DNA of 7,134 nt from CAYRZL01 sp964428795 (GCA_964428795.1 CAYRZL010000113.1:1-7134); one strand, 5' to 3'. Positions 1 through 6,236 are shown, counted from the first letter of the stretch. Notes: generated by a model not told the origin, from the sequence alone. Made by a program: numbers and translations.

Positions 1-2
1 TT

Positions 3-18
3 CCCCCATGAATGGGGG
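3..18. repeat. Short perfect hairpin at window edge
   Basis: Six bases CCCCCA at 3-8 pair with TGGGGG at 13-18 around a TGAA loop. A second run of five G at 22-26 could compete for the same C run. No T tract follows the hairpin, so it is not a terminator by itself. It may be the end of an upstream transcript or part of a structured leader that begins outside the window. Its role cannot be told from what is visible. Confidence 0.45.
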
Positions 19-26
19 CTAGGGGG

Positions 27-55
27 TTGAAGTGTCGAAGACACTTTTTTATTAT
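27..55 (+). promoter_or_regulatory. Possible sigma-A promoter for malY/patB
   Basis: TTGAAG at 27-32 and TATTAT at 50-55 are separated by 17 bases. The -10 matches the consensus at five of six positions and the -35 at four. Transcription would start near 62-63, exactly where the long inverted repeat begins. The spacer contains the dyad at 30-46, so a protein bound there would block polymerase. The same bases also read well as a terminator, so the promoter reading is an inference. Confidence 0.35.
30..50 (+). terminator. Intrinsic terminator or operator-like dyad
   Basis: AAGTGTC at 30-36 and GACACTT at 40-46 form a perfect 7-bp stem with a GAA loop, followed directly by T residues to position 50 and then ATTATA. 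This is a normal short rho-independent terminator for rightward transcription. It either ends an upstream gene that is not in the window or is an attenuator in a leader of malY, whose start codon is about 80 bases further on. The same dyad could be an operator if the overlapping promoter is real. There is no T tract in the leftward direction. Confidence 0.6.
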
Positions 56-62
56 AAAGTAT

Positions 63-95
63 CCAAAGGAAAGCTCCGGTGGAGGTTTCCTTTGG
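63..95. repeat. Long inverted repeat in the malY/patB leader
   Basis: CCAAAGGAAA at 63-72 is perfectly complementary to TTTCCTTTGG at 86-95. After one G-G mismatch (73/85) the stem continues with CTCC at 74-77 and GGAG at 81-84, leaving a three-base loop. That is 14 base pairs in 33 bases. No T tract follows, so it is not a terminator. It lies 35 bases before the malY start codon. AAGGAAA recurs at 110-116 just before the ribosome binding site and can pair with TTTCCTT at 86-92, so two mutually exclusive structures are possible. Confidence 0.8.
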
Positions 96-129
96 TTGCC
101 AGGCATGCGAAGGAAAGCGAGGTAGAGGG

Positions 130-1314
130 ATGAAGTACAATTTTGATGAAATTATAGACAGAAGAAATACAAACTGCTGCAAATACGATTTTGCAAAGGA
201 ATTTGGTCTGCCGGAAGATGTGCTGCCATTGTGGGTGGCGGATATGGATTTTATGACGCCCCCGGCAGTTCGTGATGCGCTGGGAAACATCGCAGCACAC
301 GGTATTTACGGATACACGGATGCGAAAGCGGATTACTATGAGGCGGTAGCAAACTGGTTTGAACGTAGTTTTGGCTGGCGGCTGGAGCGTGATTGGCTGG
401 TGCAAAGCCCCGGAGTGGTGTTTGCCATCAATGTTGCAATCCGTGCCCTGACAGAAGAGAGGGACGGTGTGCTGATCCAGCAGCCGGTATATTATCCGTT
501 TAAAAACAGTATTCAGGCAAACAGACGGAAAGTGGTAAATAATCCACTGGTATTGAAGGAGGGACGGTATGAGATGGATTTTGATGATCTGGAGCAAAAG
601 ATTGTTTCGGAGCAGGTGAAGATGATGATTCTGTGCAGTCCCCATAATCCGGTAGGACGGGTTTGGACACCTGAGGAACTGCAGCGGGTTGCAGAGATCT
701 GCAAAAAACATGATGTGTATGTGGTGAGCGATGAGATTCATGCGGATTTCACTTATACAGGCGTTACCCATCACATGATGGCGAAGGCAGCGCCGGAAGT
801 ATGTGATACGCTGATCACCTGTACTGCACCCAGCAAGACGTTTAATCTGGCGGGCTTACAGGCATCGAATATTATCATTACAAATCCTAAGCTGCGTAAA
901 AAATATAAGGCGGAAATGAGACGTACCGGGTACGGAAGTCTGAATGTTATGGGATATGCAGCCTGCCAGGCTGCTTATACCTGCGGCGGAGACTGGCTGG
1001 ATGAATTGAAGGTGTATTTAAAAGGGAATCTGGACTATATGCGGCAGTTTCTGAAAGAACGGATTCCACAGGTGACATTGGTGGAGCCGGAGGGAACCTA
1101 TCTTGTATGGGTGGATTTGAGAGCGTTGCATTTGACGCAGGAGGAGCAGAAGGACCTGATCGTGAATAAAGCCCGGCTCTGGCTGGATACGGGTACTATG
1201 TTCGGGGCAGAGGGACGCGGATTTGAGCGGTTTAACATTGCGTGCCCGCGGGCTACGCTGACGGAGGCGCTGCAGCGTCTGGAAAGAGGCGTAAAGGAAT
1301 ATATGGTCAGATAA
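130..1314 (+). CDS. patB: MalY/PatB-family PLP aminotransferase (cystathionine beta-lyase)
   Basis: A 394-residue fold-type I PLP enzyme of the MalY/PatB group, the usual size for the family. Members cleave the C-S bond of cystathionine or cysteine conjugates, giving pyruvate, ammonia and a thiol, in the cytoplasm. Visible marks are the N-terminal LPLWVADMDF segment, the SPHNPVGRVW motif, SDEIHADF with the PLP-pyridine aspartate at about D201, and the APSKTFNLAGL segment with the Schiff-base lysine at K236, near the position of the E. coli MalY lysine. The start at 130 follows GAGG at 119-122 with a 7-base spacer. An in-frame GTG at 79 lies inside the leader hairpin and is rejected. It is a single-gene unit with its own terminator downstream. 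Family placement is secure; whether its substrate is cystathionine, cysteine or a xenobiotic conjugate cannot be told. Confidence 0.92.
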   Translation: MKYNFDEIIDRRNTNCCKYDFAKEFGLPEDVLPLWVADMDFMTPPAVRDALGNIAAHGIYGYTDAKADYYEAVANWFERSFGWRLERDWLVQSPGVVFAINVAIRALTEERDGVLIQQPVYYPFKNSIQANRRKVVNNPLVLKEGRYEMDFDDLEQKIVSEQVKMMILCSPHNPVGRVWTPEELQRVAEICKKHDVYVVSDEIHADFTYTGVTHHMMAKAAPEVCDTLITCTAPSKTFNLAGLQASNIIITNPKLRKKYKAEMRRTGYGSLNVMGYAACQAAYTCGGDWLDELKVYLKGNLDYMRQFLKERIPQVTLVEPEGTYLVWVDLRALHLTQEEQKDLIVNKARLWLDTGTMFGAEGRGFERFNIACPRATLTEALQRLERGVKEYMVR

Positions 1315-1326
1315 AAATGACATGCG

Positions 1327-1354
1327 AAAAGCAGCCGGTTTTCCGACTGCTTTT
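1327..1354 (+). terminator. Terminator of malY/patB
   Basis: AAAAGCAG at 1327-1334 pairs with CTGCTTTT at 1347-1354. After one C-A mismatch the stem continues with CGG/CCG around a TTTT loop. It begins 12 bases after the malY stop codon. The A run on the left arm means it could also work weakly leftward, and the C-A mismatch becomes a G-T wobble there, but the main role is clearly to end the malY transcript. Confidence 0.8.
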
Positions 1355-1532
1355 CTGGGGAGATTGAGTTATGAAAAATTGCTAAATGTAAAGAACATTT
1401 GCTCTATTAAAAAAGTAAGGTTAACTTGTTTTGATGATATTAGTATATATGGAAAATGTGACAAAAGAATGGATAGTCTCTTAAATAACTCTGAGAAAAA
1501 AATAAACTAATTCTAAACAAATCTAAATAAAT
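1355..1532. other. AT-rich gap between convergent genes, no credible gene
   Basis: Bases 1381-1530 contain only 35 G or C in 150, about 23 percent, far below the flanking genes. One frame stays open to 1510, but it starts inside the malY terminator, has no ribosome binding site and resembles nothing I recognise. A short reading from the ATG at 1449 stops after 11 codons. The stretch may be a decayed gene or simply AT-rich spacer. I see no tRNA, repeat array or attachment site. Confidence 0.6.
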
Positions 1533-1560
1533 AAGAAACCCCTGAATAGGAGACCTTCTT
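1533..1560 (-). terminator. Possible weak terminator of ybaK
   Basis: Read leftward, AAGAA (1560-1556) can pair with TTCTT (1537-1533). Inside this, CTCC pairs with GGGG including one T-G wobble around a six-base loop. ATTTATTTAG follows. The hairpin overlaps the last base of the ybaK stop codon. The stem is broken by an internal loop and the T tract is interrupted by A, so this is only a moderate candidate. Confidence 0.4.
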
Positions 1561-2054
1561 TACTCTGTCACAATGATATCTGCAAAGCTGCCCCGCACGA
1601 TCCCTGCAAGTTCTTTTGGATTTACCTTTACGGACAGACCGATGCGTCCGGCACTGACATATATTGCGTCAAACTGTTCTGCGGATGTATGGATTATGGT
1701 AGGGAACTGTTTTTTCATACCCAGGGGACTGCAGCCGCCCCGCACATATCCCGTGATAGAGGTAATGTCCCTGACGTGGATCATCTCCACGGATTTTTCG
1801 TTTACGACCCGGGCAGCCTTTTTTAAGTCCACCTCGTCATCCACCGGAAGAACAAACACATAATACTGCTTACTTTTGCCCTGCATGACAAGCGTTTTAA
1901 AGGTCTGCTCCGCCGGCTTTCCGGTCTGTCTGACGCTGAGGGAGCCGCTTTTAAATTCGGAACATTCGTATTGCTCTACCTCATAAGAGATTTTGTTTTT
2001 ATCCAGAATGCGCATGGCATTGGTCTTTGCTTCTTTTCCCATTTTCTTTTCCAT
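1560..2054 (-). CDS. ybaK: YbaK/EbsC-family Cys-tRNA(Pro) deacylase
   Basis: A 164-residue protein of the YbaK/EbsC subgroup of INS-like trans-editing factors. These hydrolyse cysteine mischarged onto tRNA(Pro) and so protect proline codons. The family signatures are intact: TNAMRILDK near residues 11-19, EQTFKTLV at 49-56 with the catalytic lysine at K53, the DEVDLKKAA stretch, GYVRGGCSPLGMKK at 102-115, and SAGRIGLSVKV with a C-terminal RGSFADI. The chosen start at 2054 has AGGA at 2062-2065 and a 7-base spacer. A start four codons later at 2042 is also possible. The frame is open as far as 2447, but that extension overlaps the divergent gene and is not family sequence. The gene is convergent with malY and divergent from the zinc-ribbon gene, so it is probably transcribed alone. 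No convincing promoter was found. Confidence 0.93.
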   Translation of the reverse strand: MEKKMGKEAKTNAMRILDKNKISYEVEQYECSEFKSGSLSVRQTGKPAEQTFKTLVMQGKSKQYYVFVLPVDDEVDLKKAARVVNEKSVEMIHVRDITSITGYVRGGCSPLGMKKQFPTIIHTSAEQFDAIYVSAGRIGLSVKVNPKELAGIVRGSFADIIVTE

Positions 2055-2122
2055 CCTTTTTTCCTGCTTTAACAAGGGTATCACAATTATGCCGGTATGT
2101 CTATCTTTGCGGCTTTTTTTGG

Positions 2123-2151
2123 TTGCATGGTTTTGTTTTACTGTGTATACT
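2123..2151 (+). promoter_or_regulatory. Promoter of the zinc-ribbon gene
   Basis: TTGCAT at 2123-2128 and TATACT at 2146-2151 are spaced by 17 bases. The -10 matches at five of six positions and the -35 only at the leading TTG. The predicted start site near 2158 lies about 17 bases before the ATG at 2175, leaving just room for the ribosome binding site. It lies in the 120-base gap between the divergent ybaK and zinc-ribbon genes. Confidence 0.5.
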
Positions 2152-2174
2152 AAAAACAGTGTGAGGTGAATGAT

Positions 2175-2549
2175 ATGTTTTTTATCATGGGTATCAACAG
2201 CGGACAAAGAAGGCTGAATTTTGATCAGGTGGAGGTGTGCAGGTGCTGCGGCAGATACGGACATATACAGGTATTTATGACATACATGTATCTGTCTTTG
2301 TTTTTTATCCCTATCTTTAAATGGAATAAGCGGTTCTATGCAAAAATGAGCTGCTGTGATGCTGTGGCGGAGTTGGATGCGTCCTTTGGCAGGGCTATCG
2401 CCAGAGGAGAGATCAGTCGTATCAATTATGAAACATTGCGGTTTCAAAACCGCTATGGCGGAGGAATCGGGATCAGGCGCTGCGGCAAATGCGGATTTAC
2501 GACGAAGGAAGATTTTCAGTATTGTCCAAAGTGCGGAAATCCTTTATAA
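2175..2549 (+). CDS. Small protein with two zinc-ribbon-like Cys pairs sets
   Basis: A 124-residue protein of unknown function that resembles the zinc_ribbon_15 type of small bacterial proteins. The N-terminal part holds C22-x2-C25 and a vicinal pair C60-C61, separated by a conserved-looking hydrophobic and aromatic stretch (residues 36-48) ending in FKWNKRFYAK, which is typical of that family. The C-terminal part adds a complete zinc ribbon, C103-x2-C106 and C117-x2-C120, as the last element of the protein. The start at 2175 follows AGGTG at 2164-2168 with a 6-base spacer; a GTG three codons upstream lies within that site and is rejected. There is no signal peptide. The hydrophobic stretch is short and probably packs against the zinc site instead of spanning a membrane. 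No terminator separates it from pepF. Its biochemical role is not known to me. Confidence 0.8.
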   Translation: MFFIMGINSGQRRLNFDQVEVCRCCGRYGHIQVFMTYMYLSLFFIPIFKWNKRFYAKMSCCDAVAELDASFGRAIARGEISRINYETLRFQNRYGGGIGIRRCGKCGFTTKEDFQYCPKCGNPL

Positions 2550-2567
2550 AAGCAGGAAGAAGTGTAT

Positions 2568-2590
2568 GGCTCGATAAACAGATCTGAGCC
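2568..2590. repeat. Inverted repeat upstream of pepF
   Basis: GGCTCGAT at 2568-2575 pairs with ATC (2582-2584) and GAGCC (2586-2590), with one unpaired T at 2585 and a six-base loop. No T tract follows on either strand, so it is not a terminator. It overlaps the possible -35 region of a weak pepF promoter, so an operator or a transcript-stabilising hairpin are both possible. Confidence 0.5.
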
Positions 2591-2604
2591 GGAACAAATA
2601 TAAA
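2575..2604 (+). promoter_or_regulatory. Weak candidate promoter for pepF
   Basis: TAAACA at 2575-2580 and TATAAA at 2599-2604 are 18 bases apart, matching consensus at four and five of six positions. The start site would fall near 2611, about 20 bases before the pepF ATG. The -35 half lies within the 2568-2590 inverted repeat. Read-through from the zinc-ribbon gene is an equally good explanation for pepF expression. Confidence 0.3.
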
Positions 2605-2629
2605 ATATAGACAGAGAAGGAGACGAAAA

Positions 2630-4426
2630 ATGGAAGAGAAAAAGGTAATGACAAGGGCGCAGCAGAAGACAGAAGACACCTGGAATATGGAAGACATGTA
2701 TGCAAATGAGACCTTATACAGGGAAGAAGGGGAGCAGTTGGACCTTATGATGAAGGAATTTTCAGCTTTCCAGGGAACCTTGAAGGATGGATCGGGACAG
2801 TTTTTAAAGGTACTTCAGACGTATGAGAAGATGAATCATCTCTTTGACCGGCTGTTTGTGTATGCGAATCAGAAAAGCCATGAGGATACTGCAAATGCAA
2901 AATATCAACAGATGTGCGGCGAGGTGCAGATCGTGGGATCAAGGCTTGGTCAGTATACTGCGTGGCTGGAGCCGGAAATACTTGCATTGCCGGAGGATCT
3001 GCTTGCATCCTATTTTGATGAAAATGAAGAGCTTGAGGGATACCGCAGATTTGTGGAGCAGATCACCCGCAGACGGGCGCATGTGCTGGATGCCGGGCAG
3101 GAGGCTTTGATGGCAAAGGTGGCTGAGCTTGGGGCGGCTCCGGACAACATTTTTTCCATGTTTAACAATGCAGATATCCGGTTTCCGGATGTGACTGACG
3201 GGAAAGGAAACACCTATCCCCTCACATCGGGCACCTATGTATCTTATTTGCAGAGCAGTGATATTGTGCTTCGGAAGAATGCGTTTGAGGCTATGTACAA
3301 GGTGTACGGTCAGTTTCAGAATACGCTTGGCACTACCTACTATGCAAATCTGAAACAGGCAGACTTTTTTGCAAAGCAGCATGGATTTGAAACAACGCTG
3401 GAAAAGGAGCTGTTTGACAGTGAAATTCCGACAGATGTATATACAAATCTTCTGGAGGCGATCCACAGCCGCCTGCCGTATATGTACGATTATGTGTCAT
3501 TGAGAAAAAGACTGCTTGGTCTGCCGGAACTGCATATGTATGACGTATATGTGCCGATCGTAAAAACGCCGGAGAAAACATACAGCTTTGAGGAGGCAAA
3601 AGAAATTGTGCTTCAGGGTCTGAAGCCTCTTGGAGAGGATTATCTGGCATTGCTTCGGCAGGGGTTTGAGAACCGCTGGATCGATGTATATGAAAATCGG
3701 GGGAAATATACGGGTGCATATTCCTGGGGCGCATACGGCACGCATCCGTATGTACTGCTAAACTATAATGGAACACTGGACGATGTATTTACGCTTGCTC
3801 ATGAGATGGGACATGCACTGCACACATGGTACTCCTATAAAAATCAGCGTTTTATCAACTCGGGATACCGTATGTTTGTGGCAGAGGTGGCGTCTACCTG
3901 CAACGAGGCTCTGCTGATCCATGACATGATGAACCGGACTGAGGATCCGGTGGAGAAAAAATATCTGATCAATCATTTCCTGGAGCAGTTTAAGGGAACG
4001 ATGTACCGTCAGGCAATGTTTGCGGAGTTTGAGATGCTGACACATAAGGTCGTAAATAACGGCGGTATGCTGACATCGGAACAGTTAAAAGAACTGTATC
4101 TGACTCTGAATAAACGCTATTTCGGAGAGGAGATGATCTCTGATCCGGAGATTGCGCTGGAATGGGCGATGATACCGCATTTTTATACTCCGTTTTATGT
4201 ATATCAGTATGCGACCGGATATGCGGCAGCCATTGCAATCAGCAGTAAGATTCTGGCGGGAGAAGAGGGCATTGTGGAGAAATACAAACAATTCTTAAGC
4301 GGCGGATGCTCCATGTCACCGATTGATCTGCTGAAAATCTGCGGTGTGGATATGTCCTCGCCAAAACCGGTGGAGGATGCATTGGATGTGTTTGGTGAGT
4401 ATGTGAAAAAGCTGGGAGAGCTGTAG
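2630..4426 (+). CDS. pepF: Oligoendopeptidase F (M3B metallopeptidase)
   Basis: A 598-residue cytoplasmic zinc endopeptidase that cuts short peptides, roughly 7 to 17 residues in the characterised lactococcal enzyme, during protein and peptide turnover. The length is normal for PepF. An N-terminal helical PepF domain covers about residues 20-190 and the M3 catalytic domain follows. The zinc site is visible as HEMGH, with H391, E392 and H395, inside the segment TLAHEMGHALHTWYS. The third ligand is the glutamate of FVAEVASTCNE at E419. The substrate-side histidine and tyrosine region near HFYTPFYVYQYATG (about residues 517-530) is also intact. The start at 2630 has AAGGAG at 2617-2622 with a 7-base spacer. 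There is no signal peptide. The fliB gene begins 44 bases after the stop with no terminator between, so co-transcription is likely although the functions are not obviously linked. Confidence 0.95.
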   Translation: MEEKKVMTRAQQKTEDTWNMEDMYANETLYREEGEQLDLMMKEFSAFQGTLKDGSGQFLKVLQTYEKMNHLFDRLFVYANQKSHEDTANAKYQQMCGEVQIVGSRLGQYTAWLEPEILALPEDLLASYFDENEELEGYRRFVEQITRRRAHVLDAGQEALMAKVAELGAAPDNIFSMFNNADIRFPDVTDGKGNTYPLTSGTYVSYLQSSDIVLRKNAFEAMYKVYGQFQNTLGTTYYANLKQADFFAKQHGFETTLEKELFDSEIPTDVYTNLLEAIHSRLPYMYDYVSLRKRLLGLPELHMYDVYVPIVKTPEKTYSFEEAKEIVLQGLKPLGEDYLALLRQGFENRWIDVYENRGKYTGAYSWGAYGTHPYVLLNYNGTLDDVFTLAHEMGHALHTWYSYKNQRFINSGYRMFVAEVASTCNEALLIHDMMNRTEDPVEKKYLINHFLEQFKGTMYRQAMFAEFEMLTHKVVNNGGMLTSEQLKELYLTLNKRYFGEEMISDPEIALEWAMIPHFYTPFYVYQYATGYAAAIAISSKILAGEEGIVEKYKQFLSGGCSMSPIDLLKICGVDMSSPKPVEDALDVFGEYVKKLGEL

Positions 4427-4470
4427 ACGGTTTGTCATAAAAATGATAGATAAAAGGGGAGAGACAGGAG

Positions 4471-5631
4471 ATGTTATACACATATCCGGATTATTGGAAG
4501 GAATTTGAATGTAAGGCGGCAAAGTGTCAGGATACCTGCTGTGCAGGCTGGCAGATCGTAGTGGATGAGGCAGCCCTGCAGAATTACCGCCGGGTGAGAG
4601 GAATTTTTAAAATCCGCATGAAGCGGTCTGTCAACTGGGCTGAAAAGACCTTCAGACAGGATGAGAACCGACGCTGTGCGTTTTTAAATGAGGAAAATTT
4701 ATGCGATCTGTATATAAAGCTTGGGAAAAATTCTCTCTGCAAAACGTGCCGGACTTATCCGAAGCATGTGGAAGAATTTGAGAACGTGCGGGAAATCAGC
4801 CTGTCTCTTTCCTGTCCGGAAGTGGCGCGCATTCTGATGTCAAAATGCGATCCGGTACATTTTTTGTCAAAAGAGAAGCCGACGCAGGAGGAGTATGAGG
4901 ATTTTGATCCGTTTCTCTATTCCAAGCTGCTGGATGCGAGAGACGTGATGATAAAGCTGCTGCAGGAGCGGGATATGCCTATTGAGATGCGTGCGTGCCT
5001 TGTTCTTGGTATGGCGCATGACATACAGGCAAGAGTGGATCGGGGTGAATTGTTTACCTGTGACACGGTTTTAGAACGTTATCAGAGTGAAAAAGCGCGC
5101 TTTTATGTGGGAAAGCTGGTGACGCTTTGGCGGGAAAGACCGCAGCAGCAGTATGCTTTTGCAACCGGAAATTTTGTCAGGCTGTATCAGTTGGAGCGGC
5201 TTTCGGAATGCTGGGATGAAGAGCTTGAAGAGACAAAAAACTGTCTGTTTGATGAGAGTTGCTGGAATTATTATAACCTGTACGGTGCATTTCAGGACTG
5301 GCTGGCAGAGCATTATACTCAGTGGGAGATTCAGGCGGAACAGCTGTTGATTTATTTTATTTTCACCTATTTTTGCGGAGCTGTGTATGATGAGCGGATT
5401 TTTGCAAAGGTGCAGATGGCGGTGGTCAGTGTATATCTGATCCATGATATATTGCTGGCACGCTGGCTGAAGCAGGGTGAGATCGGTCTGGAGGATGTGG
5501 TGGAGATCGTCTATCGCTATTCCAGAGAGTTGGAGCATTCTTCGGAAAATCTGGAGCTGTTTGAGCAGATGATGGAGCAGGAGCCGCTGATATCAAAGAA
5601 GCGGGAAGCTGATAGTGACAGGAGTGTGTAA
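4471..5631 (+). CDS. fliB: Flagellin lysine-N-methylase homologue (FliB family)
   Basis: A 386-residue protein of the FliB family, which in Salmonella methylates surface lysines of flagellin. The N-terminal third carries the family cysteine pattern: C14, C19, C23 and C24 within ECKAAKCQDTCCAGWQI, then C69, C78, C90, C93, C115 and C126. The Salmonella enzyme is reported to depend on an iron-sulfur cluster, and these cysteines are the natural ligands. The rest is helical and poorly conserved. Start: GGGGAG at 4456-4459 onward gives a suitable spacing of about 9 bases, while the nearer AGGAG directly abuts the ATG. It follows pepF by 44 bases and its stop overlaps the next start (TAATG). No flagellin or other motility gene is in the window, so the substrate may be flagellin encoded elsewhere or another protein. 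Family call is firm; substrate is inference. Confidence 0.85.
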   Translation: MLYTYPDYWKEFECKAAKCQDTCCAGWQIVVDEAALQNYRRVRGIFKIRMKRSVNWAEKTFRQDENRRCAFLNEENLCDLYIKLGKNSLCKTCRTYPKHVEEFENVREISLSLSCPEVARILMSKCDPVHFLSKEKPTQEEYEDFDPFLYSKLLDARDVMIKLLQERDMPIEMRACLVLGMAHDIQARVDRGELFTCDTVLERYQSEKARFYVGKLVTLWRERPQQQYAFATGNFVRLYQLERLSECWDEELEETKNCLFDESCWNYYNLYGAFQDWLAEHYTQWEIQAEQLLIYFIFTYFCGAVYDERIFAKVQMAVVSVYLIHDILLARWLKQGEIGLEDVVEIVYRYSRELEHSSENLELFEQMMEQEPLISKKREADSDRSV

Positions 5632-6236
5632 TGTGTACTGTATTTTACCGATACTGTGAACCGGGTCCTACGAAGGGGAAATATAAAAAAGAGCATCAGC
5701 TCGGGCTGGAGCTTCTTTCCTGTGGTTTGAAGAAATTGTATGATCTGGATGTGCCGACGGACGGGCTGCAGGGACAGATAGAAAAAAATGAATATGGCAA
5801 ACCCTTCCTGAAGGATTATCCTGCGATTCATTACAACATCAGTCATTGTAATGGTCTGATCGTCTGTGGTTTTTCAAAAGGGGCGGTGGGCGTTGATGCG
5901 GAGAAGATCGGTGCTTACAGGGAGGCAGTCGCACGAAAGGCGTATACCGGGGCTGAGCGGACGCTGCTGGAACGGTACAGGGAGGATGAAAAACAGTTGG
6001 CGGAGATGTTTTTTCGCCTTTGGACGCTGAAGGAAAGCCGCATCAAGCAGGCGGGGATGGGACTTTCTATGTCCCTGACTGATTTTTCTTTTGATATCGA
6101 TAAAAACAGGGAGCCGGCAGCAGTGACCTGCTCCGACTCCCGCGTGTTTTTTTCTCAATTTTTGATCCGGCCGGATTATGTGCTTTCTGTGTGTAGGGAA
6201 CATCCGGCAGATTCAGTAAATTTGATTCAGGTGTGA
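5631..6236 (+). CDS. 4'-phosphopantetheinyl transferase (Sfp-type)
   Basis: A 201-residue transferase that moves 4'-phosphopantetheine from coenzyme A to a serine of acyl or peptidyl carrier proteins. It is somewhat shorter than Bacillus Sfp. The motifs appear in order: NEYGKPFL (53-60), HYNISHC (67-73), VGVDAEKI (86-93) with the magnesium-binding D89 and E91, and WTLKESRIK (131-139) with E135 and K139. The usual second serine of the SHS motif is a cysteine here. The start codon shares its A with the fliB stop (TAATG), and AGGAG at the end of fliB serves as ribosome binding site, so translation is probably coupled. No carrier protein, PKS or NRPS gene is visible; the target may be the fatty-acid carrier protein or a distant cluster. 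A terminator for the opposite gene lies inside codons 158-173. Confidence 0.9.
   Translation: MCTVFYRYCEPGPTKGKYKKEHQLGLELLSCGLKKLYDLDVPTDGLQGQIEKNEYGKPFLKDYPAIHYNISHCNGLIVCGFSKGAVGVDAEKIGAYREAVARKAYTGAERTLLERYREDEKQLAEMFFRLWTLKESRIKQAGMGLSMSLTDFSFDIDKNREPAAVTCSDSRVFFSQFLIRPDYVLSVCREHPADSVNLIQV
6102..6153 (-). terminator. Terminator of the hydrolase gene, inside the opposing PPTase gene
   Basis: Read leftward, GGGAG, T, CGG and AGCAG (6141 down to 6119 side arms) pair with CTGCT, CCG, G and CTCCC around a four-base GTCA loop. The stem has one T-G wobble and one bulged G. Two bases after the stem come five T residues (6106-6102). It lies about 95 to 130 bases after the hydrolase stop codon. 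The rightward strand can fold too and is followed by seven T after GCGTG, but there the wobble becomes a C-A mismatch and ribosomes translating the transferase gene would cover it. The outer AAAAACA/TGTTTTT arms (6102-6108, 6145-6151) are also complementary. Confidence 0.65.

Noticed and set aside
79..129. 17-codon N-terminal extension of malY from a GTG at 79
   Set aside because: The GTG lies within the loop and right arm of the leader hairpin, there is no ribosome binding site before it, and the extra residues are not family sequence. The ATG at 130 has GAGG at a good distance.
1322..1510. 62-codon open frame after malY
   Set aside because: It begins inside the malY terminator, has no ribosome binding site, and its sequence resembles no protein I know. 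Its openness is easily explained by the local base composition.
2081..2120. GCCG/CGGC hairpin followed by T7 reading rightward
   Set aside because: Only four base pairs with a 15-base loop, and no rightward gene upstream for it to terminate. Probably chance in the divergent promoter region.
2055..2447. Long N-terminal extension of the ybaK frame
   Set aside because: It runs through the divergent promoter and the zinc-ribbon gene, and YbaK proteins are about 155-165 residues, which the start at 2054 gives.
2939..3466. Long antisense open frames opposite pepF, and similar ones opposite malY, fliB and the hydrolase gene
   Set aside because: They lie wholly opposite genes with clear family motifs, lack ribosome binding sites and have cysteine, histidine and serine-rich shadow-frame composition.
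6102..6153. Premature sense-strand terminator truncating the PPTase mRNA
   Set aside because: The rightward fold has a C-A mismatch and a five-base gap before the T run, and coupled translation should keep it open. The leftward reading fits better.
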